From: Drosophila persimilis | Lineage: Eukaryota; Arthropoda; Insecta; Diptera; Drosophilidae | DNA length: 64,000 bases | Assembly (NCBI RefSeq): GCF_003286085.1 | Contig: NW_020825289.1 | Location: 9,176,001 to 9,240,000, forward strand | Direction: 5' to 3' | In this document: positions 1-37,953 of the stretch, piece after piece | Layout: each line of letters starts with the position of its first letter | Numbering within the stretch: the first letter of the stretch is position 1 | Program-made: the position numbers and the translations under genes | The notes under the pieces: generated by a model | Told to the model about the DNA's origin: nothing | Database searches by the model: none | What the model saw: the letters and a program-made list of their open reading frames with translations, nothing else

Positions 1-247
1 TTCTATTCTTGGCAACGATTTTGTCCTTAGGGGGACCATAAGAGCTGAAAACCCTAGTCCTTTCATTGTTCCATTATTTAGACCTCAGCTCCAATAGGGA
101 TTGTGTCAAACGATTGACAAGTCATGCAATTCTCCTGTTGGGTTGTCCTGCAGATCAGGCTTTAGTTTCGAGAGAACTCGAGCTCTTTTAAAGGAAACAT
201 TTTTTGAGTTTATGGCATTTAACTCTGTCTACGACTCCCTCTTTTTA

Positions 248-302
248 GACCCGGTACTCGAGAAGTATAGGATTATATAAGATTTGTCCGTCCGTCCGTT
301 TT
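248..302 (+). repeat. DINE-1/SGM-like repeat fragment
   Basis: ACCCGGTACTCGAGAAGTATA followed by ATATAAGATTTGTCCGTCCG resembles the 5' end of the full element at 37207 (ACCCGATACTC..., GTATATTAGATTTGT, and the GTCCGTCC tract). It is truncated, with the core missing. Confidence 0.5.
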
Positions 303-825
303 TGGCTATTCAATTTGACATCAGTTGAATGCAAATAACCACAGAATTTAATCTTCGTAAAGTGCATGCTGAAAAAAGCAACAAACAAACGCAAATAAAG
401 CTACAAAAAAAAAGTATGTATTTTCGAATTTTATTAAAATCAATGCAGAGCAGTTTATCGAAAAAAAAATAAACCAAAAGAGCAATCAATAAAAAATATT
501 TATTTATTGTGGATTTGTTGCATACTTTTCTGGTGTTTATTTCCTAGATGTACGCAGTGTTGAATGCAATTTCAGAGCAATTTCATTTATCGAAATGGAA
601 ATTCACTTTGAGGTTTGATTTCTCGTTTGGGGTACGTTCATATTGATTATTTTATGCAAAAACCACGTTTGCCAAAGAAATTTGAGCGCTGTGCATCCTC
701 GTCGACCCAGTACCCGTAAGGAAGAGGACGCGGTGGAGCAGCTGCCGAGTAGCATCAGCCTAATCATGTGGAATAAGCCGGAAACGGAAATGGAACGCAC
801 ACAAACATAGTATAGTGTGTTTGTG

Positions 826-844
826 CGTGTGTGTGTGTGTGTGT
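826..844. repeat. GT microsatellite
   Basis: Uninterrupted GT/TG dinucleotides, preceded by an interrupted part (TGTGTTTGTGCG). Confidence 0.85.
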
Positions 845-2191
845 CAGGGCTTACCAAACTCTTGAAATCATATGCTTCTGCCACCTGCTGGGGACACACC
901 TACTCGACAGGTTGTTGCGGAAATGTTGGAAATGAAAATATTGCGGTCTAACCCAACATCCTTATTGTGCATACTCCCCGCCCACCTACCACCATCCAAT
1001 GGGTGTGTGTGTGTGTGTATTTTGTGGTCACAGCAAGGACTGTAAAGCCATGCCAGCATGGTGGTGGTCCTCTTCTAATGGCAAGTTAATCATGATTGCA
1101 TTTTCGTTCTAACTGAATTTAGGCCCAGGTTAGGGGCTGCAGCTGCTATTGGGGGTAGTTGACAGGTCTTCATCGGTGCCTGGAATGCGTTATCATCGAA
1201 ACTTAATTAGACTGACTGTTTTAGTAGGGTGACCCAGGCAGCTAGGCAATGGGCAAAACTAGATAAATTATCTTTCGCATATACATACATTATTCCACTG
1301 TACATATATGTAAATGTGCTCGACCCACTGTGCATCAAAGTTCTTCGCTTCGCTTCTCCTTTTTTCTCTTGGTTTGTGATCCCTTAAAGCAAACGTCAGT
1401 CGCACGGTCAAGGTGTGTTGGGGCCTTGTGGTTTCGCTCTATTTCAATCTATGCAATGATGAAAGAGTTCCTGACTTTTGAGTTCCGGAGCAACCTTTAC
1501 AGAAATGATAAAGTGAAATGTCATGTTTCCCCTCTATTTTTTCCTTACAAATTTAATTTTCTTTGCTTCTTGCTTCCTGCACCGCCCTAATGCATATCCC
1601 TACGACGACAGCTGACGTCAGCGATTGGTATTTAACCAGCTCTTATCGCATTTTCACTTTTTCTCATTTCCCCGACATTTTTTCCATGAAAAAACATTAA
1701 CAGCTGTTGCCGCTGCTGTGGCTTGTCTTCCTCTATTGCTGGTATTTTAATACCCTTCCAAAAGGAATTACAATTAAACTTTTTTTTAGCTATTCTGGAC
1801 ATGCCCCTCTTACAATCGCATTTATCTGTCATGCCAAACGATGGATCCGAAAGGGTATCTCTGGTGTCGTTGTCTAAAAATTAACACCTACACGACCACC
1901 TACACGACCCGGCGCCTACGTTGACGTAGGCACTGAAATAAACCACCAATACGGAGAAGACCCTATTGATGTATTTCCAATTTGTTTGTGGCCCGGACTT
2001 GTTGCCGGTTTTTGCCTGCGCATTAAATGGATTCGAATTATTTTCCATATTAGTTCAGTGTCTGTCTGTCGTATAAAAAAGTGTGGACCAATATTTCAAT
2101 ACCCATAAATTTACATACATGAAAACACATCGCAGGGGCAACAACAATGCGATGGGTATGAAAGGAAAAAGGCCAATTAAAAAATTTATGA

Positions 2192-28928
<26,737 letters not shown>

Positions 28929-29471
28929 GAGTAAGAGGCATTGTTTATGGATGACTGGATGAATGGATAGGTGGGTGCGTGAGAGGCTTGAGGGAGGTAT
29001 GAGGGTGGCATGTGTGGACTCATTTACATGCAACCCGCTGTGCGTGATTTATGGCCTAATTAATACTGAAATACGAAGACGCTTGTACATTTTATATTGT
29101 ATCTCTAAGATACAAATACGAGCTGAGTTTTCCATTGATTTCTCCCTTAGTTATGTTCTTCAGCCATATAGGTTCAGCCACTTATCTTTAAAAGTAATCT
29201 AATAAGTAACGTTAGAATAATGATTAATTCAAGCGAGTAGCTTAACATTTATGATCTGTAAGAAACGTACATATACGAAATTTGGTTGTTTCCCTTTAGT
29301 TACGTTTAATTTCAACATCATTTAATAAGCTAACTCTGTATATTATATCATTAAGATTTGAGTCTGATAAGTATTTATATCCCTTAAGTTGCATTCCCAA
29401 ATTTAAGTTTAGGCCAGGCAGGCGTCTATAATCGGGGGTGAACCAGATACATATTTATTGTACAGCATATC

Positions 29472-29490
29472 AGAGAGAGAGAGAGAGAGA
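29472..29490. repeat. (AG)9 microsatellite in the Elk 3'UTR
   Basis: Nine AG units plus one A, transcribed in the Elk 3'UTR if the 3' end is as predicted. Confidence 0.9.
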
Positions 29491-30258
29491 TCCAAATATA
29501 TTTGTAGCCTAGTCTATTTTTGTAAAGACCGCATCAGGAATCGTTGAGCAGGTACAGCAGTCCACCAGTCCACCGAATGTGTGGCTGTCGGCAGGAAAAG
29601 TGCAGTGCAAAGAACAGATACCTAAATACATATATTTTCCTAATCAAACAGTTATAGATGTTCCATATACATACTCGTATGAATGTTATATTTAAATATA
29701 CAGATACCCAGATAGACAGCAGATAGACAGGTAAAGGTTATATTTCACAATATCTGAACGGTTAGGCCCAGGCTCAGGCAATGGAATGCGAAACGAGGCA
29801 GATCAGCGAAGGTACAAATCTATAGACCTCCGATTAATGTTAGTTATATGTATGTACCTACCCGTATATATGTATATGTGTATGTTTATGTACATGTGTT
29901 AAGAGTTTGCTTAGCAACTGAAATCACAAGATTATTGAAAACACTTAAACAATGGGTGAAATATTAACAATCTTGAATCAACGACTCTAAATCGGAGATG
30001 TTCTCAATGCGAAGTGCTAGGAAAAGGTTTTCCAAAAAGCTGGAATTGAGAACATGCCTGTATAGGGGGATATTTGAGAAATTGGAGCTACCTGATTGAG
30101 TATAGATTATAGATCTGGCAAAGTAAGTAATAGGAAAGTACGTATTTTGAAGGGGGATCCCACACATTTGTAGACACATAAGAGAGCCTCATCCACACTT
30201 CGCTAGTCGGAGATGGGGGTCCCATAGATTATGTTAAGATAATCGACAATCGTGTGCA

Positions 30259-30264
30259 AATAAA
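30259..30264 (+). terminator. Elk: Elk proximal poly(A) signal candidate (AATAAA)
   Basis: AATAAA followed by a T/G-rich stretch (TACTTTGTGTATTG), as expected for a cleavage and polyadenylation site. It would give a 3'UTR about 1.35 kb long. Confidence 0.5.
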
Positions 30265-30834
30265 ATACTTTGTGTATTGAATGGACAGAGTTCTGCTTTA
30301 AAAGTGAACTTTCGATCGTTTGGATAAGATGATGAATTTTGTGATCCGCAGCGTGGAGAGGCAACATTAATTAATCGACAGAGTGTTTAATTCGGTGTTT
30401 GTTCAATGGTTACAATGTTCAACTGAAAACTGAAAACTGAAAACTGTGTACATTTCTGGCATCCCATGTATATCCTGGTATATGTACATATATTGTAGTA
30501 TATGTATATCTGAATGTGTACATTTGTAATTTGCTCCCAAGAACTATAAAGACTTAAGCTTCATTCTATCTTTGATGTAAGCATTCTATGATAATAAGTG
30601 TGTAAGTTTTATATGTGGTTAGGTGGATAAAAACGTCCACATATGTTTTAGCCAAGCCAAGCAAACTGGCCTACAACCTAAGCAGAACTTTTCAATTGAG
30701 ATCTATTAAAGCCAGTTACCAGACAGAGCATCTATTAAACGTTTTTAAATGTTTTAACCTAATGTTATCAAGACTATATACAAGTTAATACATGTAGTTA
30801 TACACCAAAATCATACAAGAATATCCGATATTTC

Positions 30835-30847
30835 AATAAACAATAAA
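30835..30847 (+). terminator. Elk: Elk distal poly(A) signals (two AATAAA)
   Basis: Two AATAAA hexamers at 30835-30840 and 30842-30847, followed by TTGATGTGAC and a TTTTGCTGTGCTGTG GU-rich downstream element near 30871. The best candidate for the main 3' end. Confidence 0.65.
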
Positions 30848-33800
30848 CTTGATGTGACAACTTGAATCGACTTTTGCTGTGCTGTGACTGTGGCTTTCCC
30901 TCTGCCAAAGAAGGGAGGGATAGGGATGCAAGTCGGAATTGAAAACCCCAGCAAAGCGTTTGCTAATTGACCAACTTTTATTGACGTCCATGAGCGGCTT
31001 TTCCCGTATGATTCACCGAACTTTAATGCGATTAATTCAATTGGTCTGATGGTCGGTCTTTTGGCATCATTTCTGTACCATAATCCACTGACCAGATTGC
31101 CAAAGTTTGTATGTCAATCGAGGTATTAGACCAGCCAGGGGGCTTGTCTGTTGTATGTTGTCTCTTGTTTAAGGTAAGCGCATTAACTTCTGAGCCATAT
31201 ATTCAACACGAAGTGCGGAAAATATAACCGCATCGTATATTACGCTTAACACCACATCTTGTTGGTTAATAATAAATGCTGAGTGCACAAAAGTTCCAGA
31301 GAAAGAGACGAAAATAGCACCAAAACAATTCCAGGGAACTAGAAGTTCCACGGAAAGCAATGTCCGGTTCAGCGTGGCTTGCACGTGGTGGGATTATAAA
31401 TGAGTGTGTCATCTGCTTTACATATGGATATATGTGTCACATCTGACCGTAATCTCCACTGCAGCATGACAGGACAAATAATTAGTTTTTATTTTTCGAT
31501 TAACATGCTTGCACATATGTATGTACATACATACAGTATAGGCATAGGGAATAATTTTCAGTTTGCTCCTGTTTTAAGAGCTTTTCCATCGAAATTTTCA
31601 AATAACTGTTAATGTTACCCGTCAAATTAAGAAATGTTCTATTAGATTGGCGAATTACAAATAATTGTGATACTATATTTTTTTTTAAATAAAAACAATA
31701 CAAAATTAAAGAATATTACACACATGTAATATTGTAGGTATCGTTACATTTAACATAAAGCGTGATGTATTTTACATTAATCTAACGGTAGATAAAACTC
31801 CTTTGGAAAGCTTTAAAGCTTGTAGTCAATTGTGTGTGTTTGAACATACACATACATATGTACTGCTAAAAGCGTAAAAGCTTTTTCGTAAATCAACGAA
31901 TTTTATCCGGTTGTAAACAAAGATTTGTATGAAAGCTTTGAAATTAAAGCTTTACTTTGTAAGATTCGCTTGGAGTCCACCCAGCTTGAAGTCCACCTAA
32001 ATCTGACAAAATGAAGCTTTGGGTCCTTGCATCTACTAGAATCCTACACTAATACGAATTAATAAGCTCCCGATAAAAACTCTGAACCGCAAACGCAGTT
32101 GATTAGATTCGCAATAGAATTATCATATGCCAAGAGTTCACAAAAGAAACGAATTTGAATGTTTGCGGTAGGGCTAATTAGCTCTAAAGGCTCATTAATG
32201 CAGGCATTATCATGAGAATAATTTATGCAAAAAGTTTAGCGAACATTTTCAATGATAAACCGACTTAAATCCTCCTTGCATGGTGCGGAGAAACTGAAAG
32301 AGCAGAGAAGAAAAACTAAGGGGTGGAGGAGGAAGAGGAAAAAATTAATGTTAATAACTTGAAACTATTATCAAACTCATTGCGGTGTGCTTTCACTGGA
32401 AAGAAAGAGTGGAATGGGATGGGATGGGATGCCAGTTGTGGCAGAAGTTGCAGTTGCATTTGCAGTCCCAGTCCCAGTTTCTGTTTCTGTTTCAGCTGGA
32501 GAGAGAGAGTTCTCCAGAAAGGACAAGAAAAACTACTGGAGCAAAGAAATTAAGCTAACTATTACTATTTTTTCAGTGTTATTGCGGCCGCAATGGGAGA
32601 ATGCTTCAGTGGCCAAACACGAAACGGGGGCAAGGCTGGTGTAGGTGGGAAAAACTTGTTCCTTAACTTTCGAAGGATGCTTGAGAGCGGACTTAGACGC
32701 CGTTAGAGTTGTCGCTCAGCCGGGATGCGTTTAAAGGGCAGGACTCGCGGCGGACAATCCGCATCCGTTTTTGGACGTAGCTTAAGTGTATATTGTCTTA
32801 ATTAGAATCGCAGACATCGACGTCCATTAGGGCAGGACCACACCAGGAGACCAGTGGCTATCCTCTTAATTACGCAAATACAAATTGGTCTATGGCATGC
32901 AGTCTGATTTTGTGCTCGCCATTTTCAGATGCGATGCAGAGTGGGTGGGCGGGGGGTATGACATTCATGATGCCAGTTACCACCGACACAAACATAACAA
33001 TTGCTATTGATTGCAGTCGCCAACACACCCACACACACAGACACCACCCACATAATAACAAGAGCCAAGGGCCGTCATGAGCGTAATTTCTGCTCCAATT
33101 CGGCTGGAGCAATACGAGAGCCAGGACTTTGGGGCTTCTCTTCTGCTTAATTGTGCTGCAAAACTTTGCCACTGGAAACGCTGTTACCCCAATCTCGCAA
33201 AACAATTTTGTGCTCGGCTTCTATGATAACTTTCGCTACAAAATATAGCTAAAAAAATTCAAGGTACGATGAAACCGTAAAATTTGTTTCAATGGAAACA
33301 TGTTCGATGCGTAAATTGGAAAATAAGTTTATAACAGGTAATTTCATGCCTTTTGTTTTATAAGTTTATGTTCAAACACATTCAATTAAAAATAGAAACC
33401 ACTTAAAGGTTCGAACACGATTCCGATAATTAAAAGGGACCAAGAAAATCTACGTGTACCCGTATATGATCCCCGATGCCTTAGGGTCCGCTAGAATAAT
33501 CGTAGGACTATCCACTCAGTGGCGTAGCTACGTGGGGCAAGACGGTGTGGCGAGCCTTAAATTTCAATGAATACAGGGGAATCCAATATGTTTTTACTTT
33601 TACTCGCTAGACTAGATGATACAGTAGGGTCAGTACGATACATCTGCAATAAGCTTTGTTTTTACGATATAGTTGAAGCTGTATCAGAAGCAGTTCTCCA
33701 GAGTTTTAGTAGAGATGATCGTGGTCAATCAGAAAGTACTAACGACTAGGTAAGTACCCGTTTATTGACAAGAAAATAGAAAAGATTCCTCAGACCAAAG

Positions 33801-36469
33801 CTCTATTTACAGTAAGTGGAGGTCAAATGATTTATATACTACATAAATATCTCCAGAAAAGCACACGCATCACCTGCCCAGCGATTGATGGGTACAAAGT
33901 TTCCTTTATTAATTTGAATTATAATTAAGGAGTCGAAGACTCCTTACCAGTTACCGGAAATTGTTGTGTTATCGCAGCACCAAGCAGAATCAGCCCATTC
34001 ATAACCCCAACCACTAAGCTGATTGCACGCATAACTGCATCAATCAATGAGCAGGGAGCATAACCTCAAAGGCAAAATATTATCTTTGGGATAATATAAC
34101 CCTTCGCATAGCCCGTTAGCTGCCCAGCGATTAATGTGCCACCCAAAATTTGTGGCGTAGGCCTTCGAGGCTGCAAAATCTGCTGTCAACCCATCGAAAC
34201 TTGTAGCCCATTCCCAGCCAGCGTTGAATCAAAATATATAACAATAAAACGAATGGACCATATTCCATATTCCCTCTATATTCCCTAATATATATAAACG
34301 GATGCAATAGTAGAGTATAAAAGAGATACCAGCCAGATCAATCGGCATTAACAAGGATAAGGCTAGTATCTTTTCATTCTCGTCCTTTGGTTTTTTTACT
34401 GGTTCATATGCCAAAACTCTATACACCGGTATTTGTATGGTAAAACTTTCAGCTGGACGGAAATTGGACCTATGCTGATTAAGAATTTATGAGCAAACCA
34501 AACGCAAAATCAATCGACGGGGGCCACCGCCATCCGCCCCCGAGCTGAAGCATCAAAATGCTCCAATAATTTCTAATTTATTTTAAGTAAGAGAGCCAAA
34601 GCAAGCGAACATAAAGCAAATTACCAAACGTAGTCGATGAAGCGGCACAACAAGCCAGGGGCCGACCACCCGCTGCGGTTGGGATGTGATTGGGTGGGTC
34701 GGGATCCGGGTGAGAGCGAAAACTTTTTCACCAAATAAAAGAATTGAAATGCGAGTACACGACGGCTCTGCCACGGCGGTTGCTGGTGCTCCTACCGAGG
34801 TCTGAGTGTGATAGCAGGCTGCTAAAGTTTTACACTGAAATTCAATTGAACTGCAACCCGGCAGGCAGCATAGAGCGGCAGGGTTGCAGCATCGTCGACA
34901 GCCAGAGAATCCCACTCGTGCTCAGACGGGTTGCGGGCAGGGCAGGGCAGGGAAGGCCGTCAGGCAGCGCGCTTTAAATGCGTTTGAAAGAAATGCCAAT
35001 AAGTCAGGGTGGCAGACTGGCAGACTGGCAAAGGCCATGCATTTCCTTTACGTTCCTTCCATGATGCGGATCGCTGTCGACCGCCACTGCCACTGCCTCT
35101 AATGTGCGGTTCATTAGACAAAGCTGACCGCACTCCCAGGATGCGACACGGAATCAAAGTACGGATATGTGTATGTGGAAGTGAAAAGAGAGCCGTCGTA
35201 ATCGTATTAGAAGGATTCTAGGGACTAATTAGCAAAGCGGCATGCACGCGCTCTCTCATGCGTTAATCACTCCCCACTTTTCCGTTGACAAGTGGACAGT
35301 CATCGCCAGCCAGGCATCCAGTCAGCTAGCCAGCCGTTTGATTAGCTAATGCAATTCTGCTCCAATTGGACCTGTTTCTGCTCCCCTCCCACGAGCTCCG
35401 TAGTCGTAAAAAATCTCTCAATCGCATCGTACAGGTAACAGAGAAGAAGGCAACTTGCACTTTTTCCAAAAACTTTTGCCACAAACTTTTGCGGCAGCCA
35501 TGTTGCCGCAACTTTACCCTGTACGAGAGAGGGCGGGGCGGTCGAATGAGTGAGTGACTGTACGAGAGTGGCAACAATTTTTACAAAAGCGGCAAAAGTT
35601 GCGAGTTTGAGTTCTTTGTCATACGATATGCCCTATCCCCACAACTTCCTTTGGTTTCCCTTCTTGGCCCATAATCTGTGTGGGGGGAGGGGTAAGGCCT
35701 TGCGCTCGAAGCCTTTGTGAGGCGAGGCGAGTGTTTGTCAAGTTTATGGAATGCACAAAGCATTCAGTTAATACGCACTTAATAGTCGAGTCATAAATTT
35801 TAAATACTGCTAAATGGCCGCCCTGTCCGCCCCGCCCCAAGACGCGTGTTCGAGTGTGCTTATATTTATGTCCCCGATATGTAAAGCAAAGCTCCCATAC
35901 ATCCCAGTACAGCAATACATCATTCGCAGCCCGATCAGCGCGTCTCCACGCACAAGCCAAAATATTCGTAGCGACAGCTGGGGCTTCATAGCATCCCGGG
36001 GCTAAATCTTCAAGCGCTTCCTTTTCTACTATATAATGGACTTCGTCGGTAGTCCTCTGACGCTTTCTGGTTCTGGAAGAAAGCGTACTCACAGAAAGCG
36101 TACTATGACATCAGACAAACGAAAAGTCTGCATCCCCCAAAGAGAAAAGAAGAGCAGCTTTGGCTAATGGGTGGGACATAGTTTCGATACGAATATCAAC
36201 CGATTCTGCCAAGGGGTTCTTCTTGTGCCTGTCTCAACTTTAAGTACTCGGAATTACGATTTTCAATTACCAATCGTTTAGTTTTCCCTGTGACCTTGTC
36301 CGCCCGCCCACTTCCGCACTTAAAGTTCGCCCTGCGCTGGGGCTGCAAGGATTTTATAGCTTGCCTCAAAGTTTTCGCTCCTCTCTGTTTTACGACTCTG
36401 TCTAGCAACATTTTTGCACGAGTGTATTTATGGACCAAGTGTCACCCACAATGCAGGCCACGCTCAAAG

Positions 36470-36493
36470 TCACACTCGCACTCACACTCACAC
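36470..36493. repeat. CACTCACA-type minisatellite
   Basis: Near-tandem CACACTC/CACTCACAC units. Confidence 0.75.
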
Positions 36494-37350
36494 CAACAGG
36501 CCAACACGCACAAAGGCACTCACAGTGTTCACCAAGTTGTACGAACGCATAAAAATGATGAGTTATTTGTTTTTTAGTGCATAATTTATGAGTTAAATGA
36601 GTTTTTCATATGGGAGCGCGTGGCTGACAGTCTTCGCTATGGCATTGGGCGTTGTCCTACAGATTTGTTAGAAACACACACACACACGCATCCGTTCTTC
36701 CTTTAGAGAGAGTATACCCCTGAATGTGGGGAATGTGTGTCTTTTTATTTATGGCTTTTACGCGTGAAACTTCATTCGAAAGCGTTTAAGTGGAAGCACA
36801 CACAAAAAGATTTCCTCACCCAGGACATGTAAAACTTTTGTTGTGACCCCCCCTCCCCCGGCCCACATATTCGTACACAATCTCCCCCTCTGCCACACAT
36901 ATGCGGCACTCAAACATGCTCTTTGTGGCTTGGTTTGATGGCACGTTTATCATGCAAATTGCGCCTAATTGTGTGGAATGGGCCTGCCTTAAACTCCGGG
37001 AGCCGTCACCAAGCCAAGCGAAGCATATTTTCTCGAACCAAACTTTTCTCGTGGCCTCACCGAAAGCTGTAAAAAAACAACAACAGAACAGAATGTATAT
37101 TCTCAATTTTCGGGAAACAATTTTCAACGCAGCTTAGCAGACATTCTGATTTAATTGTTTTCCCTCGAAAAACACACACAAAAAGTACGTACCCTTTTTT
37201 GCTTTTTATACCCGATACTCAAAATGAGTATTGGGGTATATTAGATTTGTGGTAAAAGTGGATGTGTGTAACGTCCAGAAGGAATCGTTTCCGACCCTAT
37301 AAAGTATATATATTCTTGATCAGCATCAATAGCCGAGTCGATTGAGCCAT

Positions 37351-37414
37351 GTCTGTCTGTCCGTCCGTCCGTCTGTCCGTCCGTCCGTCTGTCCGTCTGT
37401 CCGTCTGTCCGTCC
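37351..37414. repeat. TCTG/TCCG tetranucleotide tract
   Basis: Mixed GTCT and GTCC tetramers, about 16 units, inside the DINE-1-like element; a length-variable part of this repeat family. Confidence 0.85.
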
Positions 37415-37761
37415 CCTTCAGCGCCTAATGCTCAAAGACTATAAGAGCTAGAGCAACGATGTTTTGGATCCAGACTTCTGTGATATGTCACTGCTACAAA
37501 AATATTTCAAAACTTTGCCCCGCCTATTTCCGCCCCCACAAAGGACGAAAATCTGTGGCATCCACATTTTTAAAGATACGATAAAACCAAAAACGCAGAA
37601 TCGTAGAGAATGATCATATCTTTTAGACTGCAGAATCTGAATTGGATCGTATTATTATTATAGCCAGCATCACGAAAACAATTTCATTTTTTCTCGCCCT
37701 GTCTCTCTCTAACACACACGTAGCATAGGCGGCTTTGCTTAGAGTAAAACATTAGCGCCTA

Positions 37762-37953
37762 GATCTCAGAGACTATAAAAGCTAGAGCAACCAAATTTGG
37801 TATCCACACTCCTAATATATCGGACCGAGACGAGTTTGTTTCAAAATTTCGCCACACCCCCTTCCGCCCCCGCAAAGGATGCAGATCTGGGGATATTCAT
37901 AAATCTCAGAGACTATTAAGGCTAGAGTAACCAAATTTGGTATCCGCACTCCT
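37762..37953. repeat. Internal direct duplication of the DINE-1-like element
   Basis: The 52-bp block 37762-37813 (starting ATCTCAGAGACTATAA and ending TATCCACACTCCT) recurs at 37902-37953 with only a few differences, 140 bases apart. Confidence 0.85.

Larger units (their letters stand above)
28929..30860 (+). other. Elk: Elk 3'UTR
   Basis: AT-rich, stop-laden sequence directly downstream of the Elk stop codon, with no other gene before the poly(A) signals near 30.84 kb. It contains an (AG)9 tract (29472-29490), a Pumilio-type TGTACATA (30483-30490), three tandem copies of ACTGAAA (30422-30445), and an earlier AATAAA at 30259. The end is inferred from the poly(A) signals. Confidence 0.7.

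Noticed and set aside
37700-37740. CRISPR-like or tandem-array reading of the repeated blocks near 37.5-38.1 kb
   Set aside because: Only two copies of each block, eukaryotic context and clear membership in a dispersed DINE-1-like element.
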